Assembly (NCBI GenBank): GCA_019119165.1
Contig: DWXO01000026.1
Span: 1 to 34,794, forward strand
Length of the DNA stretch: 34,794 nucleotides
Origin: Candidatus Flavonifractor intestinigallinarum
Lineage (GTDB): Bacteria; Bacillota; Clostridia; Oscillospirales; Oscillospiraceae
Direction: 5' to 3'
Position numbers and translations under genes: made by a program. Of this stretch, positions 7,808-15,020 are shown in pieces. The notes under the pieces were generated by a model. The model did not search any database. It worked only from the letters and a program-made list of their open reading frames with translations, and had not been told where the DNA came from. Every line of letters starts with the position of its first letter. The stretch's first letter is position 1.

Positions 7808-8593
7808 TTATTTCAAGATCCCGTTCAGGAAGATCCCCGTCAGGGTGTCCACGATCTGCTCGTCGGTGTACTGGGGCTGGATGCCCACCACGATCTTGTA
7901 CTGGATGGCAAAGCCGAACAGGGACCCCACATAGGTCTTGGCCGCCAGGTAAAGGTCCAGCCCATCCCGCAGCCGGGTCTGATCGGCATACTGCTTGAGC
8001 ACCGTCTCCAGGCACCGGGCCACATAGCCGATGCCGTTTTTATGGTACATATTGCTGATCTCCGGGTGGCGGTTGGAGTCCCGGATGATAGCCCGGGTAA
8101 AGGCCGTCCGCTCCGGCGTGTTGAAGATGGACAGATAGTCCAGGCCAATGCGCTTGACGGCGGCCTCCAGATCAAAGTCTCCCATCTCCGGCTGGATGCT
8201 CAGGAAATTGAAATGGAAGGGGGTCTCCTGCATCACGGCGGAATAGAGGGACTCCTTGTCCTTGAAATACTGATAGAGCGACGCTTTGGAGTAGCCCGAC
8301 TCCCGGGCGATCATATCCATGGACACGCCGTCGTAGCCATGCTCACCGAACAGGATCAGCGCGGTCTGGAGGATGGAGGCGCGATTTGCATTGTAAACAT
8401 CCTGAAGGGCCTGGTCCTCCGAAATATTCAGCTGCTGAAACAGGTCCTTTTTCCCCTGAAAATAGAGGTAAATGGTGGATGGCGATATCCCCGCCCGTTT
8501 GGCAATGCTGTTGATGGTGGTTCCTTTATAGCCTTCCTGCTGAAAAATCTCCTTGGCGGTCCGCAGGATCTTTTCTCTGACCTCATGCTCCAT
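7808..8593 (-). CDS. TetR-family regulator with two tandem DNA-binding domains
   Basis: A cytoplasmic transcription factor of 261 residues. Unusually, it has two complete TetR-type helix-turn-helix domains in a row. The first is at about 5-52 (EKILRTAKEIFQQEGYKGTT, then IAKRAGISPSTIYLYFQGK). The second is at about 70-118 (ASILQTALILFGEHGYDGVS, then IARESGYSKASLYQYFKDK). A ligand/dimerisation region follows (about 125-261). Ordinary TetR proteins have one such domain and about 190-220 residues. The ATG at 8593 is preferred because GGGAGAAG lies just upstream; upstream in-frame starts lack a ribosome site. It diverges from the decarboxylase and MFS genes at 8947, which it most likely represses. 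Palindromes in the shared intergenic region are candidate operators. Confidence 0.9.
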   Translation of the reverse strand: MEHEVREKILRTAKEIFQQEGYKGTTINSIAKRAGISPSTIYLYFQGKKDLFQQLNISEDQALQDVYNANRASILQTALILFGEHGYDGVSMDMIARESGYSKASLYQYFKDKESLYSAVMQETPFHFNFLSIQPEMGDFDLEAAVKRIGLDYLSIFNTPERTAFTRAIIRDSNRHPEISNMYHKNGIGYVARCLETVLKQYADQTRLRDGLDLYLAAKTYVGSLFGFAIQYKIVVGIQPQYTDEQIVDTLTGIFLNGILK

Positions 8594-8703
8594 GTGCACT
8601 TCTCCCTTCCGTCCGGCCATACACACCGCCGGACCCGGAATCGCAGAGGCGCTTGCGTACAGATGACGCTGCCCCACAGGCATCGTCCATACCAGATAGT
8701 CTT

Positions 8704-8732
8704 AGTTTATCCCGTTATCCAAATGATGTCAA
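8704..8732 (-). promoter_or_regulatory. Near-consensus promoter of the TetR gene
   Basis: On the minus strand, TTGACA (8732-8727), a 17-bp spacer and TAAACT (8709-8704). This gives a leader of about 100 nt before the ATG at 8593. The spacer and -10 contain TTATCC twice, but no clear palindrome was seen here. Confidence 0.7.
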
Positions 8733-8852
8733 GACAATCTGGAGCCCTCCCCCCTCCCCCGGGCGTTCCAGTATTCCGCACAAGGTTTTCCTCCCATTTT
8801 TGTTTAAAACACATATTCTTCCTTTTTTCGTCTGATAATAACAGAATAACAC

Positions 8853-8928
8853 TTGACAGTATGGTGTTGTTATGATACTCTCTAGCCACAGTAATAATTA
8901 TTACCGAACGATTCATTGAAATTATTAC
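8853..8928 (+). promoter_or_regulatory. Promoter and candidate TetR operators ahead of the decarboxylase gene
   Basis: TTGACA at 8853-8858 with a -10-like GATACT at 8874-8879 (15-bp spacer, shorter than ideal). AGTAT (8858-8862) and ATACT (8875-8879) form imperfect inverted arms across this promoter. Just downstream, GTAATAATTATTAC (8891-8904) is a perfect 14-bp palindrome, and its half AATTATTAC recurs at 8920-8928, 24 bp further. The regulator's tandem DNA-binding domains make repeated half-sites of interest. An AAGGAGAGG ribosome site follows at 8929-8937. Confidence 0.55.
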
Positions 8929-8946
8929 AAGGAGAGGATATCTGGT

Positions 8947-9945
8947 ATGAAGCGCATCGACCTGGAAAACCATTTTTACGACCAAAGCCTGATAGACGCG
9001 TTGGCCGGCCGGACCATGCCCCCCCGCTATGACGCCAAAACCGACGTCATCCACTGGACGGACAACATCACCATGCCCCAGGGCGCTCTGCTGCAGAAGC
9101 TGCTGGACGTGGGCGAGAAGCGTCTGGAGCTGATGGACCGTCAGGGCATCACCCAGGCTGTCCTCAACTGTTCCCCCGGCGCGGAGGAGCTGCCCGCCGC
9201 CGACAGCATTGCCGCCTGCCGGGCTACCAACGACGCCCTGTATCAGCTGACCCGCCGCCATCCCGACCGTTTCCTGGGCAGCGCCATCCTGCCGGTGGGG
9301 GATGTGGACGCCGCTCTGGAGGAGCTGGAGCGGTGCGTGAAGGAATACGGCTTTGTCAGCTGGCACACCCACTCCAACTACGGCGACACCTCCGCCGACG
9401 ATCCCCGCTACCGTCCCCTGTTCCATAAGGCGGCCGAGCTGGGCGTCTACGTCTACCTCCACCCCCAGCTGCCCAAGGGCCAGCGGTACGAGGGCTTCGG
9501 CTTCACCTTTGCCGGTCCCGGCCTGGGCTTTACCGTGGATACCGTGACCACCCTGCTGCGGATGGTGGTGTCCGGCCTGTTCGATGAGGTGCCTCAGCTC
9601 AAGCTGGTGCTGGGCCATCTGGGCGAGGGCCTGCCCTTCCTGATGGAACGGATCGAGAACCGGATCAAATTTTTGCCCAACCCCGCTCTTCAATGTAAGC
9701 AGGATCTGCGGTATTATTTCCGTAATAACATCTGGGTCACCACCAGCGGCAATATGTCCAAAGAGGCCTTCCAGTGTACCAAGGACGTGCTGGGGATGGA
9801 CCGCATCCTCTTCGCCAGCGACTACCCCTACGAGTCCGTGGAAGATATGATGACCTTCCTGGGTCAGCTTCCCCTGAGCCAGGAAGAGACGGAACAGCTC
9901 TATTTCCACAACGCCCAGCAGGCGTTGGGTATCCCTCAGATCTGA
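8947..9945 (+). CDS. Amidohydrolase-family decarboxylase (ACMSD/gamma-resorcylate decarboxylase-like)
   Basis: Probably a cytoplasmic metal-dependent decarboxylase of a carboxylic, perhaps aromatic, acid; 332 residues. The amidohydrolase-2 fold is suggested by E7 and H9 in DLENHF (the ExH form of the metal motif used by decarboxylases of this family), H172 in LHPQ, H224 in GHLGEGLP and D292 in FASDYPYESV. The ExH instead of HxH pattern and the GHLGE segment point to the gamma-resorcylate/2,3-dihydroxybenzoate decarboxylase branch rather than to hydrolases. The substrate cannot be read from sequence. It is the first gene after the divergent TetR regulator and is followed 13 nt later by an MFS carrier of the oxalate/formate-antiporter type, suggesting uptake, decarboxylation and export of the product. 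Confidence 0.82.
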   Translation: MKRIDLENHFYDQSLIDALAGRTMPPRYDAKTDVIHWTDNITMPQGALLQKLLDVGEKRLELMDRQGITQAVLNCSPGAEELPAADSIAACRATNDALYQLTRRHPDRFLGSAILPVGDVDAALEELERCVKEYGFVSWHTHSNYGDTSADDPRYRPLFHKAAELGVYVYLHPQLPKGQRYEGFGFTFAGPGLGFTVDTVTTLLRMVVSGLFDEVPQLKLVLGHLGEGLPFLMERIENRIKFLPNPALQCKQDLRYYFRNNIWVTTSGNMSKEAFQCTKDVLGMDRILFASDYPYESVEDMMTFLGQLPLSQEETEQLYFHNAQQALGIPQI

Positions 9946-9958
9946 TCGGGAGGTAACG

Positions 9959-11266
9959 ATGATGAAAGCGCGTAAAAACGACGGCAACAAGTCCTCTGTG
10001 GTCAACTTCGGCCTTCACGGCTGGGTCACCATTTTCTACTGCCTGTTCATGTTCTGGCTGTACGCCGGCATGGTCAACAGCGGCTCCAATGTCACCGCCC
10101 CCGCCATCGCGGAAAAGTTCGGCATCCTTAGCGGCACCGTGCTCACCATGAACACCGTGGCCGGTGTGGTGGGCGTCATCTTCTTTATCATCGTGGGCCA
10201 GGTCAACCGGGCCATCGGCGCCCGCATCACCTCCGGCGTGTGTATGATCCTGGCCGGTATCGCCTACTGGGGCGTGGGCAACGCCGTCAATCTGGCCATG
10301 TACACCGTCTGTATGTGCGTGGTGGTGGGCGGCGTCATGTCCGCAGGCTACATCTCCGGCGGCGACCTGGTGACCCAGTGGTTCCCCAAGAAAAAGGGCA
10401 TCGTCATGGGCTACACCACCATGGGCCATAACCTGGCCTCCGTGGCCTTCGTCCCCCTGATCACCTATCTGGTGGGCACCATGGGCATCGGCAACGGCGT
10501 GCTGCCCATCTCCGCCTGCTGCATCGTGCTGGGCGTGCTGGGTCTGCTCATCGTGCGCAACACGCCCCAGGAGCGCGGCCTCAATCCCGACAACGTGTCC
10601 GACGAGGTCTATCAGAACGAGTATTATCACGGTCCCCAGGACAACACCGGCGGCTGGACCACCAAGAAGCTGCTGTGCTGCAAGGAGACCTGGCTGGTGG
10701 CCATCACCACCGGTATGTTCCAGATCTGCTCCCTGGGCGTGGTGTCCCAGATGGTGCTGCGCAACATGGAGCTGGGCTTCACCCGTGAGCAGGCCACCTT
10801 CACCCTCTCCCTGGTCGCCTGCATCGGCCTGGTGGGTTCCTTCTTCGTGGGCTATATGGACGAGCGGCTGGGCACCAAAAAGTCCATGGTGTTCTTCGGC
10901 ATCTGGTACGCCCTCTCCCTGCTGGCCAACGCCACCGAGAACACCATCCTGGTCTACGTCTCCATCTTCATGATCGGTATGTCCATCGGCGGCTCCGCCA
11001 ACTTCACCACCTCTCTGGTTACCTCCGTCTACGGCCGCCAGGGCTTCAGCAAGGTCAATTCTGTGATCTTCCCCATCCAGGGCGCCGTCTCCGCCCTCTC
11101 CTTTGTGGTCAACGGTGTGGTGTCCAACATCACCGGCGGCAACCTGCGTTACACCTATATCATCTTTGCCGGTGTATCCATCGTCTCCTCTCTGATCGTG
11201 CTGGTCATCGACGAGCACCGCTTCAACCGGGACTGGCAGCAGGGCCAGAGCTCTGCCCGTTCCTGA
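9959..11266 (+). CDS. MFS transporter, oxalate/formate-antiporter-like
   Basis: Polytopic inner-membrane carrier of 435 residues with about 12 hydrophobic segments in two halves. Each half has a family-typical cytoplasmic loop (VGQVNRAIGAR after helix 2; GYMDERLGTKKS in the second half). The GGDLVTQWFPKKKGIVMGYTTMG segment resembles the conserved region of the oxalate:formate antiporter (OFA) group, in which the substrate enters in exchange for its decarboxylation product. The start is ATG 9959 or the adjacent ATG 9962; both sit behind GGGAGGT. Pairing with the upstream decarboxylase supports substrate/product exchange. It ends about 50 bp before a terminator shared with the convergent operon. 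Confidence 0.85.
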   Translation: MMKARKNDGNKSSVVNFGLHGWVTIFYCLFMFWLYAGMVNSGSNVTAPAIAEKFGILSGTVLTMNTVAGVVGVIFFIIVGQVNRAIGARITSGVCMILAGIAYWGVGNAVNLAMYTVCMCVVVGGVMSAGYISGGDLVTQWFPKKKGIVMGYTTMGHNLASVAFVPLITYLVGTMGIGNGVLPISACCIVLGVLGLLIVRNTPQERGLNPDNVSDEVYQNEYYHGPQDNTGGWTTKKLLCCKETWLVAITTGMFQICSLGVVSQMVLRNMELGFTREQATFTLSLVACIGLVGSFFVGYMDERLGTKKSMVFFGIWYALSLLANATENTILVYVSIFMIGMSIGGSANFTTSLVTSVYGRQGFSKVNSVIFPIQGAVSALSFVVNGVVSNITGGNLRYTYIIFAGVSIVSSLIVLVIDEHRFNRDWQQGQSSARS

Positions 11267-11313
11267 TCCCTCCTACTCCCCTCATCTTGTCCGTACAGAC
11301 GGACCATTCCCTC

Positions 11314-11359
11314 AAAAAGGCCCGCCGCAGGCTGTTGCACCTGCGGCGGGCCGCTTTTT
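11314..11359. terminator. Bidirectional terminator between the MFS gene and the redox-lipoprotein operon
   Basis: GGCCCGCCGCAGG (11319-11331) pairs with CCTGCGGCGGGCC (11340-11352) around an 8-nt loop. It is flanked by AAAAA on the left and GCTTTTTG on the right, so it can stop transcription from both sides. Confidence 0.88.
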
Positions 11360-11362
11360 GTC

Positions 11363-11869
11363 TTATGGGTTGTAAGATAATTCCGCACTCAGCCGGAGAT
11401 AGCATTCTTCCCGGTTTTCCGGAGTGATGAGGCACAGCCGTGCCCCCGGCAGGGACCGCACCCGATTTAGGAAGGGAGTTTGCGCCGGTTTGACGGCGGC
11501 CAGGGCCAGACTGCTGCGGCACATCAGCTCCACCACCGCCTGCTGGAAGCGGGGCGCTTCCTCCTCCAGCACCCCCAGCTCATCCAGCACCGTCACCTCT
11601 CCCGGTGGGATGGCCTCCAGCCACACCGCCGCCCGCTGGAAGGCCTCCGGGAAGGCTCGCCGGGGCTGTCCCGGCAGCCGCTGCCCCACCCGGTTCTCGT
11701 CTCCGTATCGGGGTGGCTGCCCCATTGGGTGGATGTAGATGGAAAAGCCCTCCCCCTCCGCCTCCTTGCGAGTCCAGAACCCCCGGGCCTCCGGGAGCCG
11801 GTCTCCCAGCAGGCGGCGGATCAGGGTGGTCTTGCCCACGCCGATCTCACCTTGGATCAGCAGGATCAT
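11363..11869 (-). CDS. Small P-loop nucleoside triphosphatase (THEP1/NTPase_1-like)
   Basis: A cytoplasmic P-loop protein of 168 residues. Walker A is GEIGVGKTT (7-15), near the N-terminus, and a Walker-B-like VTVLDELGVLE lies at about 92-102. This spacing and the DELG(V/P)(L/M)E signature fit the THEP1-type NTPase family (about 170-190 residues). That family hydrolyses nucleoside triphosphates in vitro and has no settled cellular role. It is the last gene of the eight-gene operon and starts at the ATGA overlap with the preceding lipoprotein gene, so it is clearly co-translated with it. A role in loading or processing a nucleotide-containing cofactor is conceivable but only a guess. The family call is by motif only. 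Confidence 0.75.
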   Translation of the reverse strand: MILLIQGEIGVGKTTLIRRLLGDRLPEARGFWTRKEAEGEGFSIYIHPMGQPPRYGDENRVGQRLPGQPRRAFPEAFQRAAVWLEAIPPGEVTVLDELGVLEEEAPRFQQAVVELMCRSSLALAAVKPAQTPFLNRVRSLPGARLCLITPENREECYLRLSAELSYNP

Positions 11870-12444
11870 TCCGCCCCACCTCCGTAATATTTGGCGGTAT
11901 GGTAGGCAAACAGCCCCTGGAGCATGGAGGTGATGTTGCCGGTGGACACCGAGGCCCCGGTGACCGCGTCGGCATCCACCCCTGCGATCTGCGTGCCGTA
12001 GCCCTCCCAGGCATCCAGGTCCGCCTTGGTGGCCTTCACCAGCATCTGGACAAAATGCTCGTCCATGTATTCCTCGGTATACTCGTCAATGTAGTAATTG
12101 GGGTTGCTGTCCCCCCATAAGCCCTGGTTGTTGCCGAAGCTGATGGCCCGGATGGCGGCGTCCTCCGGGTCCTCCTTGTTGTTAAGCAGCTCCACATAGG
12201 CCACCGACATATAGTTGACGATGGAATCCCGGCAGGTGCAGGAGGGGAATGCCACCTGATAGCTGGTAAAGGTGGAGTTGCTCTGCTCAAAGAGGATCAC
12301 CGCCGTCTCCTGGCTGTCCGCCCCGCCGGAGGCATAGTGGGTAAAGGTGAAGGTGGGAAATTCCCCCTCCCCCTGGACATTTTCTCCGCCTCCGCAGCCG
12401 GACAGCAGAAGCAGCAGGGCCAGCACCGCCGCCGCCCGCCTCAT
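11866..12444 (-). CDS. Lipoprotein with a C-terminal covalent-flavin (FMN-binding) motif
   Basis: An exported lipoprotein of 192 residues with lipobox LSGC (C17). A CxC pair (C69, C71 in PSCTC) lies mid-protein. Near the C-terminus D159-A-V-T-G-A-S165 matches the ApbE flavinylation pattern D-x-x-(S/T)-G-A-(T/S), as in NqrC, RnfG and FMN_bind domains, with Ser rather than the usual Thr as acceptor. It is therefore probably an extracytoplasmic one-electron carrier with covalent FMN. The rest of the protein is not recognised. It has ATGA overlaps with the genes on both sides (12441-12444 and 11866-11869). No apbE transferase gene is in the window. Flavinylation is predicted only. Confidence 0.78.
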   Translation of the reverse strand: MRRAAAVLALLLLLSGCGGGENVQGEGEFPTFTFTHYASGGADSQETAVILFEQSNSTFTSYQVAFPSCTCRDSIVNYMSVAYVELLNNKEDPEDAAIRAISFGNNQGLWGDSNPNYYIDEYTEEYMDEHFVQMLVKATKADLDAWEGYGTQIAGVDADAVTGASVSTGNITSMLQGLFAYHTAKYYGGGAE

Positions 12445-13127
12445 GTTCCGTCCTCCAGGGGATGGAGCCGGTCAAAGTCCAGGTAGGCGTAGTCCGCCCG
12501 CCAGGTGGCGTAGATCTTCTCCCCGTCGACGTCCTCGGGGTAGATCACCAGCTCCTGGGCGTGGTCGCCGGTATAGGTCCAGTTGGCCCCCACGTTGTAC
12601 AGCAGCTCCGGGTCCCAGCCCAGGTAGATCAGCAGTTCCTTCATCATGCCCGCGTAACCGCCCCCGCCGCACATGAGGAAAATGGCCTGATCCTTGGGGA
12701 ACAGCTCCTCCAGGATCAGCTCCGACTCCTCATACAGGGGCCTGGCCTGGGCCACGGTGCCGTCCTCCGCCCAGGTCACCTCATAGAGGCACTCCCCCTC
12801 ATAGCCGCCGGACACCGGCAGGGTTTGGAGGGTGGCCAGGTAGGGATAGGGCACAATGCGGAAGCCCTCGATGGTGCGGGTCAGGTCGGCCTCCCCGCCG
12901 ATCTCACCGTAGTTGGCGGGATCGAAGAGCAGCCGCACATCCCGGTAGGCCACGTCCTCCCGGCCTAGGTACTGGTCGATGGTCTCCATATTGATGTTGC
13001 TGTCCACACCGAAGGGGCTGTCTCCCATGGGCTCCGGCGGCGGCAGGCTGGCCTGCCCATCTCCGGCGCAGCCGGACAGGCACAGACACAGCGCCAGCGC
13101 CGTCCCACATACACGCTTGCTTCTCAT
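12441..13127 (-). CDS. Rhodanese-like lipoprotein
   Basis: An exported lipoprotein of 228 residues with lipobox LSGC (C20). The C-terminal part reads FLMCGGGGYAGMMKELL, followed by LGWDPELLYNVGANWTYTG. This resembles a rhodanese active-site loop (C153 followed by a Gly-rich turn and a helix) and the following sheet. The N-terminal part has REDVAYRDVRLLFDP, like the first rhodanese strand. Rhodaneses move sulfane sulfur through the active-site Cys. An exported lipid-anchored one beside flavin carriers and an iron-type importer hints at extracytoplasmic sulfur or thiol chemistry. ATG 13127 is chosen because GGAGGA lies upstream; the frame extends further but without a ribosome site. It overlaps the next gene as ATGA. 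Confidence 0.7.
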   Translation of the reverse strand: MRSKRVCGTALALCLCLSGCAGDGQASLPPPEPMGDSPFGVDSNINMETIDQYLGREDVAYRDVRLLFDPANYGEIGGEADLTRTIEGFRIVPYPYLATLQTLPVSGGYEGECLYEVTWAEDGTVAQARPLYEESELILEELFPKDQAIFLMCGGGGYAGMMKELLIYLGWDPELLYNVGANWTYTGDHAQELVIYPEDVDGEKIYATWRADYAYLDFDRLHPLEDGT

Positions 13128-13152
13128 TTCCACATCCTCCTTTGACCGGCAA

Positions 13153-13181
13153 GGGCCGGGGGCAGACTCCGCCCCCGGCCC
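13153..13181 (-). terminator. Intercistronic GC hairpin
   Basis: GGGCCGGGGGC (13153-13163) pairs with GCCCCCGGCCC (13171-13181), 11 bp with a 7-nt loop. It lies between the tandem-repeat lipoprotein and the rhodanese-like lipoprotein. There is no U-run, so it is more likely an mRNA-stabilising or partial-termination hairpin than a full terminator. Confidence 0.55.
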
Positions 13182-13194
13182 TGTTGGTCCCAGA

Positions 13195-14196
13195 TCACTG
13201 GGCCACGATCTCCACCACCAGCTTGCAGTAGGCTTTGGAGGAGGTCTCCAGGCAGGGAGCCACCCAGACGGTGCCCTCCTCGCCGGTCTCCTTGTCCTTC
13301 TCAATGGCCAGCAGGGTATATTCGCTGTCGGCGCTCTCCAGATCCAGCTCGGTCTCGTAGCCGTCGTTGGCCACCGCCTTCACGCTGGTATAGCCCTCCG
13401 CGCCGCAGGCGGCCAGCACGTCGCTGAGCCGGTAGCCGGTGTAGGTGGAGGTGGAGGTCTCCCCGGCGCTGTTGGTGACGGTGGCGTCGATCTTGTAGAT
13501 GCTCAGCCCCGCCAGGGTATCGTTGGTCACTTCCGTACCGTTCACCAGGAAGGAATAGGGGGCAAACTCCACCTTGTCGGTGCGGTCCTGGATCTCAGGG
13601 ACGCCGCCGGTTTCACCGCCGGATTCGCCGCTCTGAGCGGGCTGCTGGGTCTCGCCGCCGTCCACGGCAATGGCCACCATGCCCTTCAGATAGTCGCCGG
13701 TGGTGCTGGAGGAGCAGGGGGCAAACCAGGGGGAGCTCTTGAACTGCTCCCCGTCCTTGGAGATGGCCACCAATGTGGTGGGCGCGGCGGCGGTGGCCTG
13801 ATCCACCTCCACCTCGTAGCCGTCGTCAGCGGCGGCGGTGACGGTGGTATAACTCTCCACACCGGCGGCGGCCAGCACGTCAGACAGGGCAAAGCCCACA
13901 TAGACGCAGGTGGACTCGGTCCCGGCGCTGTTCACCGAGGTGGCCTGGACCTGATACACCGGATACTCCGCCATGGTCTCGTTGGTGATATCGGTTCCGT
14001 TGACATTGATGGTGAAGGAAGGAATGGTGACCCCCTTCACCTCCTCCGCCGTGGGCTCCCCGCCGGTCTGGGGACTCTCCACTACGGGCGTGGTGCCGGC
14101 GGGGGTCTCGGTGGTGGGCGTTCCGGTCTCTCCGCCGCAGGCGCACAGCACCAGCAGCATGGTAAGGGACAGCAGCAATGCGGTCATTCGTTTCAT
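13195..14196 (-). CDS. Lipoprotein with two tandem domains resembling the sulfite-oxidase fold
   Basis: A predicted exported lipoprotein of 333 residues with lipobox-like LCAC (C20) and a Thr/Pro-rich spacer. Two homologous domains of about 120 residues follow. Each reads F-x-(I/L)-V/N-NGT-(D/E)-(I/V)-TN, then Y-(Q/K)-(V/I)-x-AT, then (G/Y)-x-LSDVLAA-(A/C)-G, then A-x-DGYE, then AP-C near the end. The LSDVLAAxG ... DGYE pattern resembles the oxidoreductase molybdopterin-binding (SUOX-like) fold. No conserved Mo-ligating Cys is visible, so it may bind another ligand or act structurally. ATG 14196 is chosen because AAGGAGAG is 6 nt upstream; ATG 14202 directly abuts that site. It lies 47 nt after the ABC ATPase gene in the same operon. 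Confidence 0.7.
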   Translation of the reverse strand: MKRMTALLLSLTMLLVLCACGGETGTPTTETPAGTTPVVESPQTGGEPTAEEVKGVTIPSFTINVNGTDITNETMAEYPVYQVQATSVNSAGTESTCVYVGFALSDVLAAAGVESYTTVTAAADDGYEVEVDQATAAAPTTLVAISKDGEQFKSSPWFAPCSSSTTGDYLKGMVAIAVDGGETQQPAQSGESGGETGGVPEIQDRTDKVEFAPYSFLVNGTEVTNDTLAGLSIYKIDATVTNSAGETSTSTYTGYRLSDVLAACGAEGYTSVKAVANDGYETELDLESADSEYTLLAIEKDKETGEEGTVWVAPCLETSSKAYCKLVVEIVAQ

Positions 14197-14243
14197 TTCC
14201 ATCTCTCCTTTTCTATTCTCATCCCAATGGGAACGAGTACCTG

Positions 14244-15020
14244 TTAAAGGGGCGGGTAGAGGCACACCCGCCGGCCCAGCTCTTCATTATAGCGCACCAG
14301 CAGCTGGGTATCGTAGATCTGCCGCAACAGCTCCTCGGTGAGCAGCTCCTCCGCCGGTCCGGAGCGCAGGCAGCCCTGCCGGTCCAGCACCGCCGCCGTC
14401 CCGCCCAGCAGGATGGCGTGGTCCGGGTTGTGGGTGGTGACCACCGTGGCGTAGCCCTCCTCCGACAGGCGGCGGACCATCCGCAGCACCCGCAGCTGGT
14501 TGCCGAAGTCCAGGTGGGCGGTGGGTTCGTCAAAGAGCACCACCTTGGGGTGGCGGACGATGGCTCGGGCCACGGTGGCCTGCTGCCGCTCGCCGCCGCT
14601 GATGTCGGTGTAGGGCCGGTGGGCCAGATGGGATAAGCCCATGGCCTCCAGGGCCTGCTCTGCCTCCCGCCGGTCCTCCGGCCCCGGCCGGGCCAGGGGG
14701 GAAAGGAGGGCCGCCCGGCCCATAAGTACAAACTCCAGCACGGAGTAGTCAAAGACCGGGGTGTGGTTCTGGGGCACATAGCCCGCCAGCCTGGCAATCT
14801 CCCGCTCGCTCATGGCGGTGATGTCCCGCCCGCACAGGCGGACGGCCCCCGCCCGGGTGGGCAGCAGGCCCATCATGCAGTTGAGGAGGGTGCTCTTGCC
14901 CGCGCCGTTGGGGCCCAGCACCGTCAAAATCTCCCCCTCCTTCAGGGTGAGACACACCTGCTCCAGCACCGGGGGCCCGCCGGGGTAGGAAAAATTCAGA
15001 TCATGGATTTCATAGAGCAT
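14244..15020 (-). CDS. ABC transporter ATP-binding protein, FecE/BtuD type
   Basis: Cytoplasmic ATPase of a metal-chelate importer, 258 residues. It has Walker A GPNGAGKST (36-44), a Q-loop in GYVPQNHTPVFDYSVLEFVLMGR, signature ISGGERQ, Walker B VVLFDEPTAHLDFGNQ and switch His in VTTHNPDHA. The VLEFVLMGR and HLDFGNQ segments are characteristic of the iron-siderophore/haem/cobalamin (FecE, BtuD) group. The gene overlaps the permease gene by 11 nt. The ligand is most likely an iron complex, haem or a corrinoid, but the sequence does not separate these. Confidence 0.93.
   Translation of the reverse strand: MLYEIHDLNFSYPGGPPVLEQVCLTLKEGEILTVLGPNGAGKSTLLNCMMGLLPTRAGAVRLCGRDITAMSEREIARLAGYVPQNHTPVFDYSVLEFVLMGRAALLSPLARPGPEDRREAEQALEAMGLSHLAHRPYTDISGGERQQATVARAIVRHPKVVLFDEPTAHLDFGNQLRVLRMVRRLSEEGYATVVTTHNPDHAILLGGTAAVLDRQGCLRSGPAEELLTEELLRQIYDTQLLVRYNEELGRRVCLYPPL

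Noticed and set aside
8594-8683. A longer TetR protein starting at 8683 or 8620
   Set aside because: These upstream ATG codons lack a ribosome site and lie in the predicted leader; the ATG at 8593 has a good one and starts right at the first helix.
9737-11218. A 493-codon minus-strand frame opposite the MFS gene
   Set aside because: His/Asp/Gly-rich translation without membrane helices; the plus strand encodes a clear MFS transporter.
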